Of a stretch of DNA of 6,560 nucleotides, positions 1 through 6,560 are shown one piece after another. The notes beneath the pieces were generated by a model, which worked only from the letters and a program-made list of their open reading frames with translations, did not search any database and was not told the origin of the DNA. The stretch is from Schleiferiaceae bacterium (GTDB lineage Bacteria > Bacteroidota > Bacteroidia > Flavobacteriales > Schleiferiaceae), in contig JAOARK010000272.1 of NCBI GenBank assembly GCA_025210575.1, forward strand, positions 1-6,560, read 5' to 3'. Position numbers and translations under genes: made by a program. Each line of letters opens with the position of its first letter. Within the stretch, counting starts at the first letter, position 1.

Positions 1-3000
1 ACTACGTTCAATGGTTCTTCAAACGTTTATAATATTGAATATGGTTTAGCTGGATTTACTCAAGGTACAGGTACAAACCTTAACCCAACTACAGGAACAG
101 CAAATGTTACAGGTTTGACTGGTAATACTTGCTACGATTTCTATTATCAGCAAGATTGCCAAGCTGGTGGTAACGGTGTTTCTCAGTGGGTTGGACCTTA
201 TACAGTATGTACTTACATTACTCCAACATGGGAAGAAGATTTTTCTGTTGACTTTTTACCGAACAGAAAATGGTACGAAGCAGACGGTCAGATTGCTAAT
301 CCAACGGTATTTACAAGTACGCAATACAGTTCTTGGACTGAAGATGGGTTCTTAAACAATGGATATACAGGTTCTGCTAAAGTGGGTTTAAGTACTTCAA
401 ACACTTTACAAGCGGAGTGGTTCATTACAGAATTCATTGATCTTGGAACAGGAAACAACTTTGAAATTTACATTGAGTCTGCTTTAACAGGAAGTGGTCA
501 TTCAGGTCCTGCTTCATTCGAAGCGGATGATACATTGAAATTGGTAATTAGCCGCGGTGGTTCAGAATTCCACGATACGAATACTGTTTTGGTGATTCAC
601 CAAGGATCTAACATCGATAACTTTGGTAGAGAATTTTCGGCTGCTATCAATGGTTACGATGGTGTGATCAAGATTGGAGCTTACTTTGAGTCTACTGTAG
701 GAAATCCAAGTACTGCAGATTTATTCATCAACAGAATTGGAATTAGAAATATTCCTAACTGTCCTAAGCCAACCAACTTGTTTGCTTCAAACACAACAGG
801 TACAGGTACAACGATTAACTGGGATGCTATAGCTAATGCGAACACGTATAGCATTGAGTACGGTCCTAGAGGTTTCGTTCAGGGAACAGGTACTTTTATT
901 TATGGTATCACAAACAATTCTCAGGCAATTACTGGTTTAAATTCAGTTACAGATTATGATTTCTATGTGAAGTCTATTTGTTCTGGTGATTCTCTTGTTG
1001 CTGGTCCATTAACAGTTAGAACATCTTGTCCTAATGTTTTCTCAACTCCTTATTTTACGGATTTTGAAAATACAGCGGGTATTTTCCCTACAAATGGAAC
1101 TTTCCAAAACTGTTGGGAAATCTTCCCTGCGGTATCTAATCAATACCACTGGAGAGGGGCTAAAGCGCCTAACTATGGATGGCAAACAGGTCCTAGATAT
1201 GACAACACTACAGGTGTAAATGACGGTAAATTCGTGAGAATTGAGGCGTCTTATACGGGTAACGATGCAACTTTAGTTGGAGGTCCTTTTGATTTAAGCT
1301 CTTTAACCAAGCCTGCTCTAAGTTTCTTCTACCACATGTATGGTGCGGAAACTGGAGAGTTACACATTGATGTAAGTACTGATAATGTAAACTGGGATAT
1401 GGGTCTTTTCACACTTTCTGGTGAGCAAACTGCAGCGCAATTGGATCCTTATACTCAAGCTGAGGTAATGTTATCTGATTATGCAAACGATACTGTTTAT
1501 GTACGTTTCAGAGCTACTTACGGTACAGGAAGCAAAGGTGATATGGCCATAGATGATATCGCTATTGATGAATTGAGTGCTTGTATAGCTCCTCAAAACA
1601 TTAAAGCTGCAAACGTTACAACAAACGCTGCAGATATTTCTTGGAGTACGTTTGAAGCTAATGTTGTATTAGAGTACGGTCCTTGTGGATTTACTCAGGG
1701 TAGTGGTGTTGGTACATCTGTTAACGTAATGGGTGCAACAAACTATTCTTTAACTGGTTTGAGCCAGGCAACTTGTTATGATGTTTATGTATACGACTCT
1801 TGCTCTAACGCTTGGGGAGGTCCTTTAACTTTCAACACAAGTTGTGTTGGTCAGTTGAGTGGTACTTATACTATTGGTGGTACTGCTGGTCCTACTAATT
1901 TCAACACTATGGCTGATGCGATAAACACATTGTCTAATTGTGGATTGAGTGGTGCAGTAACTTTCAATGTAATGCAGAACGATACAGGTACATTTGCTAT
2001 AGGTAACGTACCAGGAATGAGTTCTACAAATACTGTTTCTTTTGTAGGTACATCAAACGATACAATCTATTCTTACGGTGAAAGAGTATTTGAATTAGAT
2101 GGTGCATCTTACGTTTCTTTCTCAGGATTGACATTGATGAACGATCTTCCAGCTGCTTACATGGTATTCTGGATTCACAACAGTTCTCACCACATTACAA
2201 TCGATAATTGTAATATTTACGGAAACCCATCTACAAGTTCTAGTGTTGCAGCAATTGCATTGTCGTTCTTACCATCTGATGCTACATCTGAAGGGGCAAA
2301 TGGTCATGACATTACAATTACAAACAACTACATTAACGGTGGTGGTTATGCTATTTCATTGTACGGAAGCACTACAGATCCTGCATCTAACATTGTTGTA
2401 AACAACAACGTTATCGAGAACATGAACAGCTACGGTATTTACACAAGAAGAGCTGATACCGTAGAGTTGAGCGAGAACTATATTTACAATTTTAGATCTC
2501 AATACAGTAAGTATGGTGTTTATGCAACATACGCTAACAATGTAGAGGTAGATAGAAACGAAATCTTCGGAGACGCTTATGCAATCTATCTATCATCTTC
2601 TAACACGTCTAACACAGGGCACTCTTCTATTACGAATAACTTGACTAGAGGTGGTTTGTATGTTGCTTCTTCTGAAAACGTTGATGTATTCCACAATACT
2701 TTCAACAACGCGAATTCTACTGAGTGGAGTTCTTATGGATTGAGAATCAACAGTTCTTCTAAGAATTTAGATGTGAGAAACAACATTTTATTAGGAGGTA
2801 CTAACTATGCACTTGATAATACAATGAGTGACTCAAGCCTTGTTCTTGATAACAATATCTACGAAGCTACAGGAACTAAATTTGTTCGCTCTGGCGGTAA
2901 TACTTACCTAGATCTTGTTGCATGGCAAGCGGGTGAGACGCAGCATAACTTGAATTCAATTCAAGGTATGCCTAAATTTATTTCTGCTACTAACTTCAGA

Positions 3001-4671
3001 GTTTATGATGCAGTTGCGAATGATGTTGGAGACAACACTGTTGGTATTGTTGAAGATATTGATGGAAACGCAAGACCAGCTTCTGGATCTACAACAGTAG
3101 ATATCGGAGCTTATGAGTACACTCCTGCTGCTAATGATGCGGCAATGATCGGATTGTATTCTCCAATGAACGGTTGTGGTGATTCAAACTCTACAGTTGA
3201 GGTGATCATTCAGAACTTCGGTTCTAACGCGTTAACTTCTTTACCTGTTACTATTGATGTAGTTGGTGCAACTCCAGCTTCAATTACTGCTACTTATACG
3301 GGTGGTATTAACATTGGTGAAATCGATACATTCTCTGTTGGAACTATTAACACAGCAATGGGTGGTAGCGTTCAATTAATGGGATATGTTACTTTGGCTA
3401 ATGACGAAGATCACAGCAATGACTCAATGATGTTCGAACCATTGAACTTCATTTCTGAGTTGCCAGTGGCAATGCAACCTGATACAGTTTGTGCAAGTGT
3501 AGATTCTGCATCTTTCCATGCAGTACCACAATCTGGTGTTACACACGGATGGTTTGCAAATGCAAATGATACTGTTCCTGTTGCAGTTGGAGACGACTTC
3601 AACTTTGCTGTAGGAGCAAGCAATGACTACTACCTAGGCTATGTAGCTGCTGGTTTTGATAGTGTTGCTACTGGAGGTTACTTGTCAGGTATCAACAACC
3701 GTAACGGTGGTATAATGATGGATTTGAAATCTAAAGGAAACATCATGGTTACTGGATTTGGATTGGAAATGAACGCTAATGCGGGTACGAATATTACTGT
3801 TGATGTTTATACAGCTTCAAAATCAACTTACGTTGGAATTGAAGGTCAACAAAATGATTGGACTCTATTAGAAACTGTAACTGTAAGTAGTAATGGTCAT
3901 GGTATTGCTAGCATCTTACAACTTACGAACCCAATCATGATCGAGAACGGTGGTACAACTCCAGTTTATGTAGATTTCCCTGCAAGAGTAACTGCAGCCA
4001 ACTTACCAGTTTCAAATAATCAAGTTGAAATTACAAACAGTGTGGCATTGTGGTCTTCATTCTCTTCACCAAGTAGTACTATGAATTCTGCGTGTCAAGT
4101 TATTACTGAAGATTTCATCTGTAGCAACAGCAAAGTGATGATGTCATTACCTGTAAATAACGATACGGCTGTAGCAGTAATTTCGAACCCTGCAACTTCT
4201 GGTATGTACGGTGTAACTATGGATGCTACTGGATCGAATGGTGATTCCTATGCTTGGATTATGGGTGACGGTACTACATACACAGGTATGACAGTTTCTC
4301 ACACTTATGCTAATGGTGGACAGTACACTGTTCAGTTAGTAGTTGTAGATTCTGCTTGTGGATCTGTAGATACAGCTGAGTACACATTCAATAATATCTC
4401 TATTGAAGAGAGCTTGTTGAATACTTCACTAAATGTATATCCTAACCCGAATGCGGGTGAGTTTAGAATTGACTTTGATGTTGAAGGATTGAGAAATGTT
4501 GAAATCAGCATTTCAGACATCACTGGAAGAACTATTTACGCTAATAACTTAGGTAAAGTTTCTGGAGCACAACGTCAAGAAATTAATATTTCTAACTACG
4601 CTAAAGGTATGTACATCGTTCAAGTTAAAACGGATGATGTTACTGTAAGCAGAAAGGTTACTGTTCAGTAG
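1..4671 (+). CDS. Giant modular secreted/surface protein with FN3, MAM-like, beta-helix, PKD and T9SS sorting domains (5' partial)
   Basis: The frame is open from base 1 to a TAG at 4669-4671, giving 1556 visible residues; the N-terminus and signal peptide lie off the left edge. The TTG at 115 is internal, because FN3 sequence is already being read before it. Modules by visible residue: partial FN3 1-70; jelly-roll-like 76-253; FN3 255-343; MAM-like 347-528 (GPRYDNTTG, closing MAIDDIAIDE); FN3 529-615; parallel beta-helix region 616-1040 with many N-N-x-I turns, ending DIGAYEY; CARDB-like sandwich 1041-1150; unassigned 1151-1388; PKD 1389-1463 (WIMGDG 1419-1424, SHTYA 1433-1437); T9SS type A sorting domain about 1476-1556 (NVYPNP, DITGR, YAKGMYIVQV). 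Known for the family: such C-terminal domains direct export through the T9SS and are usually cleaved, with the protein anchored or released. Inferred role: adhesin or glycan-binding surface protein. No catalytic motif is recognised, though a beta-helix could hide a lyase. The gene appears intact within the window, and a terminator follows at once. Confidence 0.93.
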   Translation, partial: TTFNGSSNVYNIEYGLAGFTQGTGTNLNPTTGTANVTGLTGNTCYDFYYQQDCQAGGNGVSQWVGPYTVCTYITPTWEEDFSVDFLPNRKWYEADGQIANPTVFTSTQYSSWTEDGFLNNGYTGSAKVGLSTSNTLQAEWFITEFIDLGTGNNFEIYIESALTGSGHSGPASFEADDTLKLVISRGGSEFHDTNTVLVIHQGSNIDNFGREFSAAINGYDGVIKIGAYFESTVGNPSTADLFINRIGIRNIPNCPKPTNLFASNTTGTGTTINWDAIANANTYSIEYGPRGFVQGTGTFIYGITNNSQAITGLNSVTDYDFYVKSICSGDSLVAGPLTVRTSCPNVFSTPYFTDFENTAGIFPTNGTFQNCWEIFPAVSNQYHWRGAKAPNYGWQTGPRYDNTTGVNDGKFVRIEASYTGNDATLVGGPFDLSSLTKPALSFFYHMYGAETGELHIDVSTDNVNWDMGLFTLSGEQTAAQLDPYTQAEVMLSDYANDTVYVRFRATYGTGSKGDMAIDDIAIDELSACIAPQNIKAANVTTNAADISWSTFEANVVLEYGPCGFTQGSGVGTSVNVMGATNYSLTGLSQATCYDVYVYDSCSNAWGGPLTFNTSCVGQLSGTYTIGGTAGPTNFNTMADAINTLSNCGLSGAVTFNVMQNDTGTFAIGNVPGMSSTNTVSFVGTSNDTIYSYGERVFELDGASYVSFSGLTLMNDLPAAYMVFWIHNSSHHITIDNCNIYGNPSTSSSVAAIALSFLPSDATSEGANGHDITITNNYINGGGYAISLYGSTTDPASNIVVNNNVIENMNSYGIYTRRADTVELSENYIYNFRSQYSKYGVYATYANNVEVDRNEIFGDAYAIYLSSSNTSNTGHSSITNNLTRGGLYVASSENVDVFHNTFNNANSTEWSSYGLRINSSSKNLDVRNNILLGGTNYALDNTMSDSSLVLDNNIYEATGTKFVRSGGNTYLDLVAWQAGETQHNLNSIQGMPKFISATNFRVYDAVANDVGDNTVGIVEDIDGNARPASGSTTVDIGAYEYTPAANDAAMIGLYSPMNGCGDSNSTVEVIIQNFGSNALTSLPVTIDVVGATPASITATYTGGINIGEIDTFSVGTINTAMGGSVQLMGYVTLANDEDHSNDSMMFEPLNFISELPVAMQPDTVCASVDSASFHAVPQSGVTHGWFANANDTVPVAVGDDFNFAVGASNDYYLGYVAAGFDSVATGGYLSGINNRNGGIMMDLKSKGNIMVTGFGLEMNANAGTNITVDVYTASKSTYVGIEGQQNDWTLLETVTVSSNGHGIASILQLTNPIMIENGGTTPVYVDFPARVTAANLPVSNNQVEITNSVALWSSFSSPSSTMNSACQVITEDFICSNSKVMMSLPVNNDTAVAVISNPATSGMYGVTMDATGSNGDSYAWIMGDGTTYTGMTVSHTYANGGQYTVQLVVVDSACGSVDTAEYTFNNISIEESLLNTSLNVYPNPNAGEFRIDFDVEGLRNVEISISDITGRTIYANNLGKVSGAQRQEINISNYAKGMYIVQVKTDDVTVSRKVTVQ

Positions 4672-4696
4672 TCTTGAGTTAGAATAACTTCTTAAG

Positions 4697-4730
4697 ATCC
4701 CTCACTCTTTTAGAGTGGGGGATTTTTTTT
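4697..4730 (+). terminator. Rho-independent terminator of the surface-protein gene
   Basis: A 12-bp stem, 4697-4708 (ATCCCTCACTCT) with 4712-4723 (AGAGTGGGGGAT), has one T-G wobble and otherwise perfect pairing. It closes a 3-base TTT loop and runs into eight T's (4723-4730), then a G and five more T's. It starts 25 bases after the TAG stop of the upstream gene, the expected spacing. Read on the opposite strand the stem is not followed by a T-tract, so it should stop rightward transcription only. Confidence 0.9.
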
Positions 4731-4933
4731 GTTTTTACTCTTCATGAATTTTAAATTAGTTATTAGTTTTCTTTTCATCTATTGCTAATGCCTATTACTC
4801 GTTAATGGCAAACGACAATAAGACTTGAGATGGATTAGTATAGGGTCAATCAAGAATTAGATTGTCCGTTCTATGTTTTATTAAGCTAGGAGTAAAAGAG
4901 TGTCAGAAGAAAGTGCCAATAGCACTATTAAAA
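4731..4933. other. AT-rich convergent intergenic spacer, no gene seen
   Basis: About 200 bases separate the terminator of the rightward surface-protein gene from the end of the leftward crt operon. I read both strands and found no convincing coding frame, tRNA, repeat array or promoter. Only the weak hairpin at 4912-4926 stands out. Both flanking genes end here, so no promoter is expected. Confidence 0.6.
4906..4926 (-). terminator. Weak candidate terminator hairpin of the crt operon
   Basis: On the minus strand, 8 bases after the crtYcd stop codon, a 5-bp perfect stem (AGTGC / GCACT, 4926-4922 with 4916-4912) closes a TATTG loop and is followed by a pyrimidine-rich TTCTTCT. The stem is short and the T-run is interrupted, so it may be chance. 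No better minus-strand terminator is visible between here and the strong hairpin at 4697-4723, which lacks a T-tract in this direction. Confidence 0.25.
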
Positions 4934-5617
4934 TTAGGCTCTTTTCTTTTGAAATAATTGAAAAAAGAAGAGGTTAAACAGCAACATGGAAAAAGCATAG
5001 ATGGTGTCTTCTACAGGTATTGTCCCCATTCTAATTCCTAGGTTTTCAGTGTTGTTGTACCATACCACCTCGTTTTCTATTCCGGTACCTGTCAATATCC
5101 CATTCACAATGAAGAAGGGAATCAACATAAATAAAAAGGTGACATAGAACCTTCTCAATAGCTCTGGGTTGAAAAAATAAGCCAGGCCAAGTGCAATCAT
5201 TCCATAGATCGCATCAACACGGGTGTAGGCTTTGTTCCAAAAAAGAATCAGCCCGGCCAAGAATAGAATGAGTAAGCCTAGACTAATTTTTTTAGAAGTG
5301 TCAATACTAACCCCAATTTTTGGGTTGATAATTAGAATGGCCTCATGGGTAAAGACACAAGCGTATGGAATGCAAATAAAAAAGAGCCACTCTTCTATGG
5401 GTAAACTGAAAAGGTAGATGTTGGCCAAATACTCTGGGTTAAAACCCCAATAGCCATGTTCTGTAAAGTAGACGTCCCAAACGATGTATGGAATAAGTGT
5501 TAAGATCATTGCTGGCCAAAGAGCGGCCCAGCGCTTGTAGAGTTTAATCTTTGGGTGAAAACTGACCAAAAAAGGAACAGAAATGGACAGTAGGTTGATC
5601 CAAAAATAAAGAGACAT
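4934..5617 (-). CDS. crtYcd: Lycopene cyclase, fused CrtYc-CrtYd membrane type
   Basis: This 227-residue integral membrane protein is predicted to cyclise the ends of lycopene to beta-ionone rings, giving gamma- and then beta-carotene. About seven hydrophobic segments are visible (near residues 3-20, 31-50, 66-90, 111-127, 136-150, 157-175, 204-222). The family's acidic motif appears once per half: LPIEEW (72-77) in the CrtYc-like half and IPVEDT (200-205) in the CrtYd-like half. Other typical stretches are PYIVWD (43-48), HGYWGFNPEY (54-63) and NGILTGTGIE (172-181). The length suits a fusion of two small subunits of about 100-120 residues. The ATG at 5617-5615 is the first possible start, since an in-frame TAA lies three codons upstream (5626-5624). 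It overlaps the crtZ stop by one base (TAATG) and has no Shine-Dalgarno sequence, which suggests translational coupling. Whether it acts on one or both ends of lycopene cannot be read from sequence. The protein ends in a basic QKKRA tail. Confidence 0.92.
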   Translation of the reverse strand: MSLYFWINLLSISVPFLVSFHPKIKLYKRWAALWPAMILTLIPYIVWDVYFTEHGYWGFNPEYLANIYLFSLPIEEWLFFICIPYACVFTHEAILIINPKIGVSIDTSKKISLGLLILFLAGLILFWNKAYTRVDAIYGMIALGLAYFFNPELLRRFYVTFLFMLIPFFIVNGILTGTGIENEVVWYNNTENLGIRMGTIPVEDTIYAFSMLLFNLFFFQLFQKKRA

Positions 5618-6075
5618 TAAACTTTAAAGGTTTGCTTGTAATATTTAAATGGTACCCAAAGCATGCCAAAACATTCTCCATCTTCTTTATTCAAATGCTT
5701 GTGATGCGCTTTGTGCGCTTTACGAAGAGCTAGTAAATAAGGATTCTTGGTGTTTCGCCAAATCTTGATTCTTTGATGGATAAACAAGTCGTGAATTACA
5801 AAGTATACTGCACCATAAATACTTACACCAATGCCTATTCCTAAAGGTATGGTCCATCCAAAAATAGACCACAAGGCAAACGCAGTAATGGCAATAACCG
5901 AGAAGAAAATAAAGAAGGCATCATTTCTTTCAAAGAAGCCGTAGATCATTAGGCGTTTGTCATGATGATCCGCATGTAAATGCCAAAATGGACCATGCAT
6001 TATATATTTGTGCATAGCCCAAGCAACGCCTTCCATTAAAATGAAAGTGATGAGTATAGAAATGGCCAATGTCAT
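5617..6075 (-). CDS. crtZ: Carotenoid beta-ring 3-hydroxylase (beta-carotene hydroxylase), fatty acid hydroxylase superfamily
   Basis: This is a 152-residue non-haem di-iron membrane hydroxylase, predicted to add 3-hydroxyl groups to beta-ionone rings (beta-carotene to cryptoxanthin to zeaxanthin). All four histidine clusters of the CrtZ family are present: HKYIMH (22-27), HADHH (34-38), HDLFIH (95-100) and HKAHH (121-125). Two or more hydrophobic stretches (about 3-20, 52-71 and 75-94) fit a membrane protein with the iron site on the cytoplasmic face. The conserved C-terminal stretch CFGMLWVP (135-142) is intact and the length is near normal. The start is firm: an in-frame TAA (6078-6076) directly precedes the ATG at 6075-6073. 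The gene begins 22 bases after the crtB stop, and its TAA shares one base with the crtYcd ATG. No Shine-Dalgarno sequence is visible, as is common in Bacteroidota. Substrate rings would come from the downstream cyclase gene. Confidence 0.95.
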   Translation of the reverse strand: MTLAISILITFILMEGVAWAMHKYIMHGPFWHLHADHHDKRLMIYGFFERNDAFFIFFSVIAITAFALWSIFGWTIPLGIGIGVSIYGAVYFVIHDLFIHQRIKIWRNTKNPYLLALRKAHKAHHKHLNKEDGECFGMLWVPFKYYKQTFKV

Positions 6076-6097
6076 TTATCGAGTAGTCTTAAAACAG

Positions 6098-6560
6098 TTA
6101 CAGTAAATTTAGTTTGTAATTAAAATAAGACTGCGCTAAAAGTGAAATTTTTACGGGGTTACTTATGCGAATTCTTCTTTCTTTCAATTCTTCAGCCGCA
6201 GTGCGTTTTATTTTCTGCAATAACTTGTTGTAATATACATAGGCTGTATAGACTCCAAATTTAGCTTCTATCGGAAGTTGAATTATTCCTTTATAGGCTT
6301 CCTCAAAATCCTTCTCAATCTCTTCAATGATAACAGCCTTATTCGTACTGTTAATCGTTTGCCCTTCAAGATGAGGGAAATACGTTCTATTGAGTAATTC
6401 TGAGTCGTCTTTAAGATCTCTTAAGAAATTTACCTTTTGAAAGGCGCTGCCTAGACGTTCGGCAGAATATTTTAACCTATCGTATTCTTTTTGATTTCCG
6501 TTTACAAAAACCTTTAAACACATTAAGCCAACCACATCGGCTGAGCCATAAATGTATTGC
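6098..6560 (-). CDS. crtB: Phytoene synthase (squalene/phytoene synthase family), C-terminal part
   Basis: The reading frame enters from the right edge and stops at TAA (6100-6098), leaving 153 visible C-terminal residues of a family usually near 280, so roughly the N-terminal 125 are outside. Phytoene synthase condenses two GGPP to phytoene, the first committed step of C40 carotenoid synthesis. Visible hallmarks are YIYGSADVVGLMCL (from residue 2), then LGSAFQKVNFLRDLKDD, whose D-x-x-x-D (about residues 48-52) is the second Mg-diphosphate-binding aspartate motif, then NRTYFP. The first aspartate motif is off the window. The GTG at 6535-6533 is not the start, because conserved sequence (QYIYGSAD) continues upstream of it in frame. 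The FQKVNFLRDL form and the linkage to crtZ and crtYcd favour phytoene synthase over squalene synthase. It is probably the operon's upstream member here, with crtI a likely further neighbour. Confidence 0.93.
   Translation of the reverse strand, partial: QYIYGSADVVGLMCLKVFVNGNQKEYDRLKYSAERLGSAFQKVNFLRDLKDDSELLNRTYFPHLEGQTINSTNKAVIIEEIEKDFEEAYKGIIQLPIEAKFGVYTAYVYYNKLLQKIKRTAAEELKERRIRISNPVKISLLAQSYFNYKLNLL

Noticed and set aside
115..117. TTG at 115 as the start of the surface-protein gene
   Set aside because: The same frame is open from base 1, and residues 1-38 before it are recognisable FN3 sequence carrying the EYGxxGFxQG loop, so the TTG encodes an internal leucine.
2188..2865. Beta-helix coding repeats as a CRISPR-like or tandem DNA repeat
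   Set aside because: The repetition is at protein level (N-x-I turns). The nucleotide sequence is not repeated with constant units or spacers.
3411..3623. Minus-strand open frame of 70 codons inside the surface-protein gene
   Set aside because: It lies fully within a clearly coding plus-strand frame, and its product resembles no known protein. The same applies to short frames at 4332-4523 (-), 167-355 (+) and 1034-1219 (+).
4776..4832. Possible cruciform or attachment-like inverted segments (CATCT ... AGATG, TTGC ... GCAA) in the spacer
   Set aside because: The paired arms are only 4-5 bases, with unpaired sequence between them and no T-tract, integrase gene or flanking repeat. This is expected by chance in AT-rich DNA.
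5232..5417. Plus-strand open frame of 61 codons opposite crtYcd
   Set aside because: It is antisense to a well-supported lycopene cyclase gene, and its product has no recognisable features.
6533..6535. GTG at 6535 as the start of the minus-strand phytoene synthase
   Set aside because: Conserved family sequence (QYIYGSAD) continues in frame up to the window edge and the first aspartate motif is missing, so the gene is cut by the edge.

Overview
The window looks like chromosomal DNA of a Bacteroidota bacterium, most likely a (marine) member of Flavobacteriales. The pointers are the low G+C content, a very large secreted protein ending in a type IX secretion system (T9SS) type A sorting domain, start codons without a recognisable Shine-Dalgarno sequence, and a carotenoid cluster with a fused CrtYcd-type lycopene cyclase. 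Genus-level assignment is not possible from this sequence.

Left 71% (1-4671, + strand): one open frame, already open at base 1, encoding the last 1556 residues of a giant modular cell-surface or secreted protein. In order it holds a partial fibronectin type III (FN3) repeat, a jelly-roll-like module, FN3, a MAM-like domain, FN3, a long right-handed parallel beta-helix, a CARDB-like beta-sandwich, a region I cannot name, a PKD domain and the T9SS sorting tail. No enzyme active site is evident; adhesion or glycan binding is the most reasonable inference. A strong intrinsic terminator (4697-4730) follows directly.

Middle (4731-4933): about 200 bp of AT-rich sequence between convergent genes. 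I see no gene in it, only a weak hairpin just past the end of the minus-strand operon.

Right 25% (4934-6560, - strand): three tightly packed carotenoid genes transcribed leftwards. They are the C-terminal half of crtB (phytoene synthase, running off the right edge), crtZ (carotenoid beta-ring 3-hydroxylase) and crtYcd (fused lycopene cyclase). crtB and crtZ are 22 nt apart, and crtZ and crtYcd overlap by one base (TAATG). With a desaturase (crtI), probably upstream beyond the window, they would take GGPP via phytoene, lycopene and beta-carotene to zeaxanthin, or to a monocyclic hydroxylated carotenoid if the cyclase acts on one end only.

The two halves appear functionally unrelated and are simply convergent neighbours. 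I found no mobile element, CRISPR array, tRNA or rRNA, and no strong sign of an undescribed system. The least explained parts are the unnamed module of the surface protein (3451-4164) and the FN3 copies with their conserved loop motif.
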